From NCBI RefSeq assembly GCF_009765365.1, contig NZ_VTOM01000015.1, positions 62,001 to 126,000 of the forward strand: a DNA stretch of 64,000 bases, in the 5' to 3' direction. The notes beneath the pieces were generated by a model. The model was not told the origin of the DNA. It worked only from the letters and a program-made list of their open reading frames with translations, and ran no database searches. This document shows positions 42,455-51,025 of the stretch, piece after piece (position 1 is the stretch's first letter; each line of letters opens with the position of its first letter). The position numbers were made by a program, and so were the translations under genes. This stretch comes from Antarcticirhabdus aurantiaca. GTDB lineage: Bacteria > Pseudomonadota > Alphaproteobacteria > Rhizobiales > Rhizobiaceae.

Positions 42455-43283
42455 TCGCTTCGAGGACGCCGCGATCGACCCGTCCGACCGGGGGCTGCTT
42501 CTCGCCGACGGGGTCTTCGACACGGCGCTGGTCATCGACGGCCGCGCGGCCTTTCGCGAGCGCCACCTCGACCGCCTCGCCGATGCTCTCGCCGCGCTCT
42601 CGATCGCCGTGCCGCGCGAAACCCTCGTGCGCGCGCACGACGCCCTTGCCGCGCGCTGCGGCACCGGCTCGATCCGGCTGACGGTGACGCGCGGGCCGGG
42701 TCCGCGCGGCCTCGGCTTCCCGCCCGAGCCGCGCCCGACCCTTCTCGGCTCGGCGGCGCCCCTCGCGCCCGCCGCGATGTTCGCGCCGCTCCGCCTCGCG
42801 CTCTCCGACATCCGCCGCAACGAAACGTCGCCGACGAGCCGCGTGAAGTCGCTCGCCTATCTCGACGCCGTTCTCGCCAACCACGCGGCGCGCCGCGCGG
42901 GTGCCGACGAGGCGCTGTTCCTCAACGCGGCCGGGCGCCTTGCCTCGACGGCGCTGGCCAACCTCTTCGTGGTGCGGCGGGGCGTCCTTCTGACCCCGCC
43001 GCTGGCGGACGGCGTCCTGCCCGGCACCCTGCGCGGCTGGATCCTCGACAATGCCGGCCGGCTGGGCCTTGCCGCCGAGGAGCGGCCGCTCCTCCTGGAG
43101 GAGGCCGTCGGCGCGCCGCTTCTCGCCACCAACAGCCTGCGCCTCGTCTCGCCCGCCCGGCTGGACGAGGCGCCGCACGAAGCCTCGCCGGTCCTCCGCC
43201 GCCTCGCGGACGGCGTCTGCGCCGCGATCGCCGCGGAGTGCGGGATGGATCCGCGCGCGCTGGGCGCCGCTCTCGCCGACTGA
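42426..43283 (+). CDS. pabC: Aminodeoxychorismate lyase-like class IV aminotransferase
   Basis: A 285-residue PLP-dependent fold-type IV enzyme. The substrate-side start is LLLADGVFDTALVIDGRAAF. The PLP lysine is in SRVKSLAYLDAVLANHAARR. The cofactor loop is ALFLNAAGRLASTALANLFV, and PLADGVLPGTLRGWIL follows. It cleaves aminodeoxychorismate to p-aminobenzoate and pyruvate, completing the pabBAC set. ATG 42426 has GGAGG upstream; ATG-equivalent 42405 is less likely. Confidence 0.9.
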   Translation: MSGSVVWRNDRFEDAAIDPSDRGLLLADGVFDTALVIDGRAAFRERHLDRLADALAALSIAVPRETLVRAHDALAARCGTGSIRLTVTRGPGPRGLGFPPEPRPTLLGSAAPLAPAAMFAPLRLALSDIRRNETSPTSRVKSLAYLDAVLANHAARRAGADEALFLNAAGRLASTALANLFVVRRGVLLTPPLADGVLPGTLRGWILDNAGRLGLAAEERPLLLEEAVGAPLLATNSLRLVSPARLDEAPHEASPVLRRLADGVCAAIAAECGMDPRALGAALAD

Positions 43284-43290
43284 CGGACGA

Positions 43291-43707
43291 TCAGCCGCGC
43301 CGCGCCGCGCCGCCGGCCAGGAGCCAGGCCGGATCGAACCAGCGGTCGGCTTCCCCGTCATAGGGCAGGACGTTCACGTCCCAGTGGCGCACGAAGGGGG
43401 CATAGACGTCCCACACCTTCGGACCGCCGCCGATGAAGACGACGCGGTCGGGAAAGCGCGACAGGACCTCGCGCGGATCCTCGTGCGAGCGGATGGTGAC
43501 GAGGGTGCGGGTCTCGCGCGCGAAGTCCGGCACGGCCCCGATCGTCGTCGGCCCGGCGACGAGGACGTGGCCGCGCGAGATCTCGAAGAAGCGCTCGACG
43601 TCCTCCACGAAGGGCCGCCCGGGATTGCCCTCCCAGGGTAGGTGCCCGTTCAGGCCGAGCTGTCCGCTGCGCCCGATCGCGCAGATCACCCTGACATCCG
43701 CCGCCAT
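43291..43707 (-). CDS. Short dihydrofolate reductase-like protein
   Basis: A 138-residue protein, about 20 residues shorter than usual DHFR. DHFR-like features: VRVICAIGRSGQLGLNGHLP W, the conserved acidic residue in FVEDVERFFEI, and the loop VVFIGGGPKVWDVYAPF. The second nucleotide-binding motif G-R-x-T-W-E-S is replaced by GPTTIGAVPDF. It could reduce dihydrofolate or be a divergent relative. It is convergent with pabC, 7 bp apart, which fits a folate role. GAGG precedes the ATG. Confidence 0.72.
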   Translation of the reverse strand: MAADVRVICAIGRSGQLGLNGHLPWEGNPGRPFVEDVERFFEISRGHVLVAGPTTIGAVPDFARETRTLVTIRSHEDPREVLSRFPDRVVFIGGGPKVWDVYAPFVRHWDVNVLPYDGEADRWFDPAWLLAGGAARRG

Positions 43708-43861
43708 CGCATCCCTCCTCGCAACCCCGAAACGAGAGCGTCGCGCGGGGTCCCGCTCGGCCCGCCGACTGGTCCCGCACCGGGCTCTTACACCCGTTTC
43801 GAAGCCCGTTGTCCGGCGAATCGGTCCGTTCCGCGCCAAAAAGTAAGGAACCCTGAAAAAA

Positions 43862-43899
43862 TTGGGTGCCAAACTATAACGCTATAATGTCGGGTGCCT
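43862..43899 (+). promoter_or_regulatory. Promoter/operator upstream of the marR gene
   Basis: A perfect TATAAT (43883-43888) lies 62 bp before the MarR start in a strongly AT-rich stretch. TTGGGT (43862) is a poor minus-35 with only 15 bp spacing. CTATAA occurs twice in direct repeat two bases apart (43874, 43882), and GGGTGCC flanks the whole element on both sides, suggesting an autoregulatory operator. Confidence 0.5.
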
Positions 43900-43950
43900 T
43901 CGGATCTCCCATAAAGCGCGGATGGTTGTCATCTTGCGAGCGTGATCGGC

Positions 43951-44421
43951 ATGTCGACTGCTTCGGCCCTTCCCGTGGAACAAGAAGGGCGTGCTCAGCT
44001 TGTGCCGCTGCTTTTGTCCATATCGAAATCGACCCGCGCCTTTCTCGCCCTGCTTTTGAGCGAGATCGACCTTCATCCGGGTCAGGACCAGCTCCTGATG
44101 CGCCTCGTGCCGGGCGAGCCGATCAGCGTGTCGCTCCTGGCCGACCAGCTGTCCGTGCGCCCCTCCACCGTATCCAAGATGCTGGACCGCTTGATCGAGA
44201 AGGATCTCGTGCAGCGCAGCTCGAACGATTCAGATGCGCGGCGCACCATGGTGCGAATCACGCCGGACGGAGAAGCGGTCCGCGCCCGGGTGAGGAGCGT
44301 CTGGGAGCGGCTCGACGGCGAGCTCTGCGCGGCCCTCGAGAACTCCGAGATCGGCTCGGTGGTGCGCACCCTGCGCCAGACCGACGAGGTTCTCGCCGTG
44401 AAGTTACGGCGCCTGCGCTGA
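43951..44421 (+). CDS. MarR-family transcriptional regulator
   Basis: A 156-residue protein. The winged helix reads LHPGQDQLLMRLVPGEPISV, SLLADQLSVRPSTVSKMLDR and LIEKDLVQRSSNDSDARRTM, then VRITPDGEAVRARVRSVWER. The D-x-R-R wing is canonical MarR. The ligand is unknown. The start is ATG 43951 rather than GTG 43942. It lies upstream of the opgG gene (233 bp gap) on the same strand and may regulate it or itself. Confidence 0.88.
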   Translation: MSTASALPVEQEGRAQLVPLLLSISKSTRAFLALLLSEIDLHPGQDQLLMRLVPGEPISVSLLADQLSVRPSTVSKMLDRLIEKDLVQRSSNDSDARRTMVRITPDGEAVRARVRSVWERLDGELCAALENSEIGSVVRTLRQTDEVLAVKLRRLR

Positions 44422-44653
44422 CGGTCCCCGGCGAGGGCCGGTTTACCGAGTTTTAACTGTACAACCATGCGGCAGTGCGACAAGGCTCGCGCTGCCGCCT
44501 TGATTTCGGCGGAAAGATTGGACGGATAGGGCCTTGGTGCCAGGTCACGCGGCCATGGCGCTCGTCCGCAACGCCGTTCCGCGGCTGGCGAAGGGGCTTC
44601 TTTTCGCATATGCTCACACCGCAGACGCATCGCCACGCAAAGACTTTCCTCCC

Positions 44654-46273
44654 GTGATCGAATTCCGCTTCGTTACCCGGCGCCTCGCCCTGAAGGCTGC
44701 GCTCGGCGCCTCGATGCTGCCCTTCATGGGCGGCCTGTCCGTCGCGCAGGAGCCGCCCGCGGCGCCCCCTGCCCCACCGCCGGCTCCGGCGCCCGAGGCG
44801 GCGCCCGCGCCGCCGCAGCCCTTCGACTTCGAGGCGCTGTCGGCCCGGATGGCCGAGCGCGCCAAGGCGCCCTACCAGACGCCGCAGGAAGTGCCGCAGG
44901 AACTGCTGGACCTCACCTATGACGAGTTGCGCTCGATCCGCTTCCGCCCGGATCACGCGCTGTGGCGCGAGCAGCCGGTCAACTTCCAGCTCCACGCCTT
45001 TTATCCCGGCTTCCTGTTCCGCACCGCCGTGCACCTGTTCGTCGGCGACGGCACGACCTTCCAGCCGGCGAACTTCGGTCCGGCCGACTTCTCCTACGAC
45101 CCGCCGCTCGATCCCGCGCGCTTCCAGAACATCCCGCTGCCGGGCATCGCGGGCTTCCGCATCCATTCGCCCCTGGAGCGGCCGGACTACTTCGACGAGC
45201 TCGTCACCTTCCTGGGCGCCAGCTACTTCCGGGCGCTCGGCATGGGGTCGCGCTACGGCCTGTCGGCCCGCGGCATCGCGATCAACACGGCGACGGGCAC
45301 GCCCGAGGAGTTCCCCTCCTTCACCGCCTTCTACGTCACGACGCCCAAGCCCGGCGACAAGCACGTCTCGATCATGGCCGAGCTCGATTCGCCGAGCCTG
45401 ACCGGCGCCTACGCCTTCCGGATCGAGCCGGGCCCGCAGACGGTCATGGACGTGACCTGCCGGCTCTACTTCCGCAACGCCGTGGAGCGCCTGGGCGTCG
45501 CGCCGCTGACCTCGATGTTCCATTTCGGCGAGAACGATCCGCCGGACCGCGACGACTTCCGCCCGGAGGTCCACGACAGCGACGGCCTGGTGATCGAGCG
45601 GTCGAACGGCGAGCGCTTCTGGCGCCCGCTGAAGAACCCCAAGCAGCTCTCGCTCTCCGTGATCGGCGAAACGAGCCCGCGCGCCTTCGGTCTCCTGCAG
45701 CGCGACCGCGACTTCTCGCACTACGAGGATCTCGAGTCGCGCTACGACCTGCGGCCTTCGCTGATGATCGAGCCGGTTGGCGAGTGGGGCAAGGGCTCCG
45801 TGCTCCTCGTCGAGATCCCGACCGACCTCGAGACCAACGACAACATCGCCGCCTTCTGGGTGCCGGAGAACGCGCCGCAGCCGGGCAGCACCTACGAGTT
45901 CCGCTACCGCATGTCCTGGGGCATGCACTCGCAGGAAACGGACGGCCTCGCCTACGTCACCGGCACCTATGCGGGCTTGGGGGGCAACAGCGGGTCGAGC
46001 GACCCGGTCAACACCCGGCGCTTCGCGGTGAACTTCGCCGGCGGCACGCTGGCGAACCTGCCCAACGACGCCCGGCCGGATCCGGTCGTCAGCCTCAGCG
46101 ACAATGCCCGTCTCCACTTCACCAACGTCGACCGTCTGCCGGACGGCGGATGGCGCCTGACGGTGGAGCTGGAAAGAACAGATTCGGGTCCCGTTGAAAT
46201 TAGCGGGAAACTTTCCATGTTGCAGCGCATTCAGACGGAGACCTGGCTCTACCAGTGGACGGAAGAGCAATAG
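44654..46273 (+). CDS. opgG: Glucan biosynthesis protein OpgG
   Basis: A 539-residue periplasmic protein. The N-terminal VTRRLALKAALGASMLPFMG is a Tat-type signal, followed by a Pro/Ala linker (PPAAPPAPPPAPAPEAAPA). The body has the OpgG set: FLGASYFRALG, YGLSARGIAINTATG, APLTSMFHFGEND, RPEVHDSDGLVIERS, WGKGSVLLVEIPT and the end TETWLYQW. It is required for periplasmic glucan backbone synthesis. The start is taken as GTG 44654; ATG 44555 is an in-frame alternative. First gene of opgG-unknown-opgH-opgC. Confidence 0.9.
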   Translation: MIEFRFVTRRLALKAALGASMLPFMGGLSVAQEPPAAPPAPPPAPAPEAAPAPPQPFDFEALSARMAERAKAPYQTPQEVPQELLDLTYDELRSIRFRPDHALWREQPVNFQLHAFYPGFLFRTAVHLFVGDGTTFQPANFGPADFSYDPPLDPARFQNIPLPGIAGFRIHSPLERPDYFDELVTFLGASYFRALGMGSRYGLSARGIAINTATGTPEEFPSFTAFYVTTPKPGDKHVSIMAELDSPSLTGAYAFRIEPGPQTVMDVTCRLYFRNAVERLGVAPLTSMFHFGENDPPDRDDFRPEVHDSDGLVIERSNGERFWRPLKNPKQLSLSVIGETSPRAFGLLQRDRDFSHYEDLESRYDLRPSLMIEPVGEWGKGSVLLVEIPTDLETNDNIAAFWVPENAPQPGSTYEFRYRMSWGMHSQETDGLAYVTGTYAGLGGNSGSSDPVNTRRFAVNFAGGTLANLPNDARPDPVVSLSDNARLHFTNVDRLPDGGWRLTVELERTDSGPVEISGKLSMLQRIQTETWLYQWTEEQ

Positions 46274-46360
46274 GTCTCGACCGGAACGCATCCGCATTCA
46301 TCCCGCATTCATCCCCAATCGGCCATTAGAACGCTTCCTCTCCCAAAGGATCGCCAAGAC

Positions 46361-46645
46361 ATGACCCCCGGCATCATGGTCAACCGACCGGATCTGTCCG
46401 ACGACGCCGTGCTTCAGTCGATTGCCGAGCGCAACGCGATGACCGGCCGTTCGGACCTCGACCCCCAGACCGTCCTGTCCGCTGCGATGTCCGGAGACCC
46501 GGACGCGCGCGAGATCGTCGACGGTCTGGTTCTGCCGCCCCCGGTGGCGCCGCTCTCCATGCACCAGCAGCCGCTTCTGCGCGAAGCGCGCAGCTTCCTC
46601 CCCCGCATCGTGCCCTTCGCATGGGCGCGGCGCGGCGAGGTTTGA
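46361..46645 (+). CDS. Small protein between opgG and opgH
   Basis: A 94-residue soluble protein: MTPGIMVNRPDLSDDAVLQS at the start, PLLREARSFLPRIVPFAW near the end. No recognised domain. AAGGA lies upstream of the ATG. In enterobacteria OpgH has a long cytoplasmic N-terminal region, which is missing from the opgH here. This protein could supply a similar function in trans, but I see no clear sequence likeness. Confidence 0.6.
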   Translation: MTPGIMVNRPDLSDDAVLQSIAERNAMTGRSDLDPQTVLSAAMSGDPDAREIVDGLVLPPPVAPLSMHQQPLLREARSFLPRIVPFAWARRGEV

Positions 46646-46686
46646 TAACCGTTCGCCGTCTTCTATCTTCCTGAACGTCGCGAGCA

Positions 46687-46710
46687 GGCCCGGCCGTTCT
46701 CGGCCGGGCC
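46687..46710 (+). terminator. Perfect GC-rich stem-loop ahead of opgH
   Basis: A 10-bp perfect stem GGCCCGGCCG / CGGCCGGGCC with loop TTCT, 48 bp before the opgH start. It has no T-tract. It may attenuate transcription into opgH or protect the upstream mRNA. Confidence 0.5.
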
Positions 46711-46758
46711 GTCGATGTATCTGGGGCCTTGCGAGGCCCGTCTTCGTGGAGCGTTCGC

Positions 46759-48552
46759 GTGCGGTCCATCACCCTCAAGCGCGCCGTGTTCATCGGCAGC
46801 GCCTTCCTTCTCGCCTTCGCGGCGGCCAGTCTGTTCGGCGTGGTCATCACGGCCAACGGTACCTCGCCGATCCATTGGGCGATGGTCGCGCTCCTCTTGG
46901 TATGCTGCATCTGGCTTGCCTGGGGCTTCAACACCGCGGTCGCCGGCATCCTGTCCCGGCGGGGCACGCCGCCCCGCTCGGCGGCCGTGCCCTGGCGCGG
47001 GTCGAGCCGAACGGCCGTGCTGGTGCCCGTCTACAACGAGGACGCCACCGCCGTCTTCGCGCGCGTCGCCGCCATGCTGCGCGGGCTGATGGAGATCGAC
47101 CCCTCGCATCGCTTCGATATGCACGTCCTGTCCGACTCGACGAAGCCGGACTGCGTCGTCGCCGAGAAGCGCGCGGCGCAGCGCGTCGCCGAGGCGCTCG
47201 GCGCCTCCGGGCGCCTCTACTACCGGCACCGCGAGAAGAACACCGGGCGCAAGGCCGGCAACATCGCCGACTTCGTCACCCGCTCGGGCGGCGCCTACGA
47301 GTACATGCTGATCCTCGACGCCGATTCGCTGATGCGGCCCGAGACCATGCTGGAGATGGCGGCCCGCATGGAAGCGGACCCCGAGCTCGGCCTCCTCCAG
47401 ACCCAGCCCCTCATCATCGGCCGCCACACGATCTTCGGCCGCGCGCTGCAGTTCTCGGCCGCCCTGTTCTCGCCGGTCTTCTCGCGCGGCATCGCCGCCC
47501 TTCAGGGGCGCGAGGGGCCGTTCTGGGGCCACAACGCCATCATCCGCACCCGCGCCTTCGCCGCGGCCTGCGGCCTGCCCAAGCTGCCGGGCAAGGCGCC
47601 CTTCGGCGGCGAGATCCTCAGCCACGATTCGATCGAGGCGGCGCTTCTCGCCCGCGCCGGCTACACGGTGCGCGTCGATCCCGACCTCGAAGGCTCCTAC
47701 GAGGAAGCGCCCTCGACCCTCATCGAATATGCCAAGCGCGACCGGCGCTGGTGCCAGGGCAACCTCCAGCACGGCGGACTGCTGGCCGCGCCGGGCCTTC
47801 GCACCTGGAGCCGGATCTCGCTCTTCACCGGCATCATGGCCTATGTCGCCTCGCCGATCTGGCTGCTCTTCCTCGTCGTCAGCCTCCTCGATCCCGTGCT
47901 GGCGCCGGCGCCGAACTACTTCCCGGCCGATTCGCTCTTTCCCGTCTTCCCCCATCCCGAAACCGGCAAGGCGCTCCTTCTCCTCGTCGGCATCTTCGTC
48001 CTCCTTCTCCTGCCCAAGACCCTGATCGCCTTTTCCCGTGCCTTCTCGGCCAAGGGGCGGGCTTTCGGCGGCTGGTTCGCGGTTCTGGCGGGCGCGACGG
48101 CCGAGCTCGTTCTGACCAGCGTCCTCGCGCCGGTCATGATGATGTTCCAGTCCAAGGCCGTCGCCGAGATCCTCGTCGGCGCCGATTCCGGCTGGCCCTC
48201 GACGGACCGCGAGGACGGACGCCTGCCCGTGCGCGCCGCCTTCGCCGCCAGCTGGTGGATGGTGATCGCCGGCGGATTCCTGCTCTGGGCAGCCTGGACC
48301 TACGCGCCCGACCTCGTTCTCTGGGTTCTGCCGATCGCCCTGCCGCTCCTGCTCGCGCCGGTGCTCATCTCCTGGACGGGCGACCGGGCGCTCGGCGAGA
48401 GTGTGGAGCGCACCGGCCTCTTCGCCACGCCCTTCGAGCTCGATCCCGAGCCGGTCATCCGCGACGCCGCCGCCTGGCGCCAGCGGCTGGAGCCGGCTCC
48501 GCGGGCCGAAGATCCGCTGCCCGACGATGCCCGGCCGATCGCTGCGGAGTAA
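46759..48552 (+). CDS. opgH: Glucans biosynthesis glucosyltransferase OpgH
   Basis: A 597-residue inner-membrane family 2 glycosyltransferase. Two N-terminal membrane helices (10-60) precede the GT2 domain: VLVPVYNED (88-95), LILDADS (184-190), SHDSIEAALLARAGY and the RRWCQGN motif (329-335). C-terminal membrane helices follow (LFTGIMAYVASPIWLLFLVV; LLLLVGIFVLLLLPKTLIAF). It polymerises UDP-glucose into the beta-glucan backbone while exporting it. It starts with GTG 46759 with GGAG 8 nt upstream. It is much shorter than enterobacterial OpgH, lacking the long N-terminal extension. Confidence 0.92.
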   Translation: MRSITLKRAVFIGSAFLLAFAAASLFGVVITANGTSPIHWAMVALLLVCCIWLAWGFNTAVAGILSRRGTPPRSAAVPWRGSSRTAVLVPVYNEDATAVFARVAAMLRGLMEIDPSHRFDMHVLSDSTKPDCVVAEKRAAQRVAEALGASGRLYYRHREKNTGRKAGNIADFVTRSGGAYEYMLILDADSLMRPETMLEMAARMEADPELGLLQTQPLIIGRHTIFGRALQFSAALFSPVFSRGIAALQGREGPFWGHNAIIRTRAFAAACGLPKLPGKAPFGGEILSHDSIEAALLARAGYTVRVDPDLEGSYEEAPSTLIEYAKRDRRWCQGNLQHGGLLAAPGLRTWSRISLFTGIMAYVASPIWLLFLVVSLLDPVLAPAPNYFPADSLFPVFPHPETGKALLLLVGIFVLLLLPKTLIAFSRAFSAKGRAFGGWFAVLAGATAELVLTSVLAPVMMMFQSKAVAEILVGADSGWPSTDREDGRLPVRAAFAASWWMVIAGGFLLWAAWTYAPDLVLWVLPIALPLLLAPVLISWTGDRALGESVERTGLFATPFELDPEPVIRDAAAWRQRLEPAPRAEDPLPDDARPIAAE

Positions 48553-48672
48553 GGGCGCGGCCCCCGCTCCCCGCATTCATGGGCGGTTCAGGCGGGCAAA
48601 CGTAGATATCCGGCACATCGTCGGGGCCTTCGGTCTTCGACTGCCCGCCTGCGGGCCCGACAAGCCGGTTGC

Positions 48673-49926
48673 ATGCCCATGATGCCCTTTCCTTCGGCGC
48701 CGATCCGGCGCGACAGCGCGATCATCGCCGCCGCCTCGCCCGGTCGCGACCACCGCGTCGACTTCTGGCGCGGCGTCGCGCTGGTGATGATCTTCGTCAA
48801 CCACATCCCGGGAATCGCCTGGGAAAGCGTCACCAGCGCACGCTTCGGCTTCTCGGACGCGGCCGAGATCTTCGTCTTCCTGGCCGGCTTCGCCTCCGCC
48901 TTCGCCTACGGCCGGCCCTTTCTCGGCGGCCTCAGGCTCGCCACCGCGATCCGCGCCCTGCGCCGCTCCGGGGTCCTTCTTCTCGTCCACTACACCCTGT
49001 CGATCCTGGCGCTCGGGCTCTTCTGCTGGGCGGCCATGGCTTTCGGGCAGGGCGCCTTCCTTCAGGGCAATGCCTTCTGGATCTTCCTGAGCAAGCCGAT
49101 GGAAACGCTGGTGGGCGTGGCGACGCTCGGCCACCAGTTCGGCTACGTCAACATCCTGCCGATGTACGCCGTGCTCCTGGCGCTGATGCCGGCGCACCTG
49201 GCGCTGACGGCGCTTTTCGGCCGGCGCGTCATGCTCGCCTGCGCGGCGCTCCTCTGGATGGCCTCGCGCACCTTCGGCATCAACCTGCCCGCCTATCCCT
49301 TCGAGGGCGGCTGGTTCTTCAATCCCTTCGCCTGGCAGTTCGTCTTCGCGATCGGCCTGTTCTGCGGCTTCCGCGTGCTGGAGAAGGGTCGCGCCGTGGC
49401 GGTTTCGCCGCTGCTCTTCTCGGCCGCCTGCCTGTATCTTCTCGCCGCCTTCGTGACGGTGAAGATGGAGGCCTGGGACGTCTGGCACACGACGCCGCTG
49501 CCCTACCTCTTCAACAACTTCGACAAGAGCGCCGTCACGCTGCCGCGCCTTCTTCACGTCCTGGCGCTGATCTACGTGGCGGCCAGCGTAATGAGCCGCG
49601 TGCCGGCACTCAGCCCGGCGCAGAGCAACCCGATGGCCGTGCTCGGCCGTCACAGCCTGCCGATCTTCGCCATCGGGACCATGCTGTCCCTGTGCGGGCA
49701 GGTTCTGCGCCACGGGCGGCCGGACTCGTTCGTCTTCGATACGCTGATCCTCGCGGTCGGCGTCGGCATCATGTGGGGCGTCGCGGTCTATCTCGACTGG
49801 TGGCGCGTCGCCTCGAAGGACACCCTGCGCTCCCGCCGAGCCGCCGCGACGGCCGGGGAGGCGACGCGTGCCAAGCCCGTGCCGGCGGTGGCCCGCTCGG
49901 CCCGCACGGACGCGGCGAGCAGCTGA
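48673..49926 (+). CDS. opgC: OpgC family membrane acyltransferase
   Basis: A 417-residue protein with about ten membrane segments. The OpgC start is DHRVDFWRGVALVMIFVNHI then PGIAWE, with RFGFSDAAEIFVFLAGFASA; the end contains NPMAVLGRHSLPIFAIGTML. OpgC succinylates periplasmic glucans, giving them negative charge. It follows opgH by 120 bp and completes the opg locus. Confidence 0.92.
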   Translation: MPMMPFPSAPIRRDSAIIAAASPGRDHRVDFWRGVALVMIFVNHIPGIAWESVTSARFGFSDAAEIFVFLAGFASAFAYGRPFLGGLRLATAIRALRRSGVLLLVHYTLSILALGLFCWAAMAFGQGAFLQGNAFWIFLSKPMETLVGVATLGHQFGYVNILPMYAVLLALMPAHLALTALFGRRVMLACAALLWMASRTFGINLPAYPFEGGWFFNPFAWQFVFAIGLFCGFRVLEKGRAVAVSPLLFSAACLYLLAAFVTVKMEAWDVWHTTPLPYLFNNFDKSAVTLPRLLHVLALIYVAASVMSRVPALSPAQSNPMAVLGRHSLPIFAIGTMLSLCGQVLRHGRPDSFVFDTLILAVGVGIMWGVAVYLDWWRVASKDTLRSRRAAATAGEATRAKPVPAVARSARTDAASS

Positions 49927-49936
49927 AGCATGTCCC

Positions 49937-50022
49937 GGCGAAGCGGATCCGCTTCGCCGTCGGCCCCTGCGGCAGAATCAACTGGCTCGAGTGCGTCGCG
50001 TGAAGCCGGGTTCACGCGACGC
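49937..50022. repeat. Palindromic intergenic element with terminator hairpin
   Basis: A perfect 22-bp palindrome at 49937-49958 (half-site GGCGAAGCGGA) resembles dispersed rhizobial palindromes. It is followed by a perfect 12-bp inverted repeat GCGTCGCGTGAA / TTCACGCGACGC with a 6-nt loop (49993-50022). The pair sits between convergent opgC and cobT and probably ends transcription from both sides. Confidence 0.65.
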
Positions 50023-50043
50023 GCGCTCCGAATCGGATCGGGA

Positions 50044-51003
50044 TCAGGCGACCGTGGTGGTCGCCGCGTCCTCGGCCGCGATGGCCGACTTCACGACGCC
50101 GGCGGCGAGTGCCGCCCCCTCCCCTTCGCCGGAGCCGAGGCCGAGCGCGAGAAGCGGCACCTTGTTCATCGCCTCCAGGAGCCGGCGATGGCCCGGCTCG
50201 GCAGAGACGTGGGCGAAGAGGCAGTGGTCGAGCGCGGCCGGATCGGCCGCCTGGAGAATCGCTGCGGCGGCCGTCGCGGCCATGCCGTCGATGATCACCG
50301 GCACGCGCGCGGCGCGCGCGGCGAGGATCGCCCCGGCGATCGCCGCGGTTTCGCGCCCGCCGAGCCGCGACAGGAGCTCGAACGGGTCGGCCAGCGCGCC
50401 GGCGTGGCATGCGAGCGCCGCTTCCACGATCCCCGCGACGGCGGCATCTCCCACCCAGTCGCGCGGCGGGCGGCCGAACAGGGCCGCCGCGATCGCCGCC
50501 GCGGACGCTTCGCCGCCGATGCCGAGCGCGCCCAGGCACAGGAGATCCGGCTCGCCGATCAGCGCTTCCATGCCGAAGGCCATGGTCGCCGCGCAGCCCC
50601 TCGCGTCGAGCGCAGCCTCCCGCGCGATGTTGCCCGTGGGCACGTCGAGGGCGAGATCGAAGACCTTGAGGCCGAGATCGACGCTCGCGCAGATGCCGCT
50701 CAGCGCCGCAGCGCCGCTGGCGATGGCCTCGACGCGGGCGGCGGTGCGCGCCTGAGCCTTCCCATCCGCCGCGCCGTGCGTGCCGGCGAAGACGGCCAGA
50801 AGCGGCCGGCGCACGGCCGCTGGCCGCCCCTGCCAGGCCGCGACCCAGCCGGCGAGGTCGCCGAGGCGCCCGAGGCCGGCGGTCGCGTCGGCGGGCGCCG
50901 CGTGCATCCGGACGTGGCGGGCGCGGATCGCGCCGGCATCGGGTCCCGGCATGCGGGCGAGGAGCGCGCGGAAATCGTCGAACGGCGAGGCTGCATTGGA
51001 CAT
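50044..51003 (-). CDS. cobT: Nicotinate-nucleotide--dimethylbenzimidazole phosphoribosyltransferase
   Basis: A 319-residue enzyme of the lower-ligand arm of cobalamin synthesis. Motifs are LLAVFAGTHGAADGKAQART, DVPTGNIAREAAL, ALGIGGEASAAAIAAALFG, VIIDGMAATAAAAIL and the C-terminal catalytic Glu region LGLGSGEGEGAALA. It makes alpha-ribazole phosphate. A GTG at 51012 is an alternative start; ATG 51003 has AGGAG at 10 nt. It is 22 bp downstream of the cobH fusion on the same strand. Confidence 0.9.
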   Translation of the reverse strand: MSNAASPFDDFRALLARMPGPDAGAIRARHVRMHAAPADATAGLGRLGDLAGWVAAWQGRPAAVRRPLLAVFAGTHGAADGKAQARTAARVEAIASGAAALSGICASVDLGLKVFDLALDVPTGNIAREAALDARGCAATMAFGMEALIGEPDLLCLGALGIGGEASAAAIAAALFGRPPRDWVGDAAVAGIVEAALACHAGALADPFELLSRLGGRETAAIAGAILAARAARVPVIIDGMAATAAAAILQAADPAALDHCLFAHVSAEPGHRRLLEAMNKVPLLALGLGSGEGEGAALAAGVVKSAIAAEDAATTTVA

Positions 51004-51025
51004 GGGGTGCACCGCTCCTCGGCCT

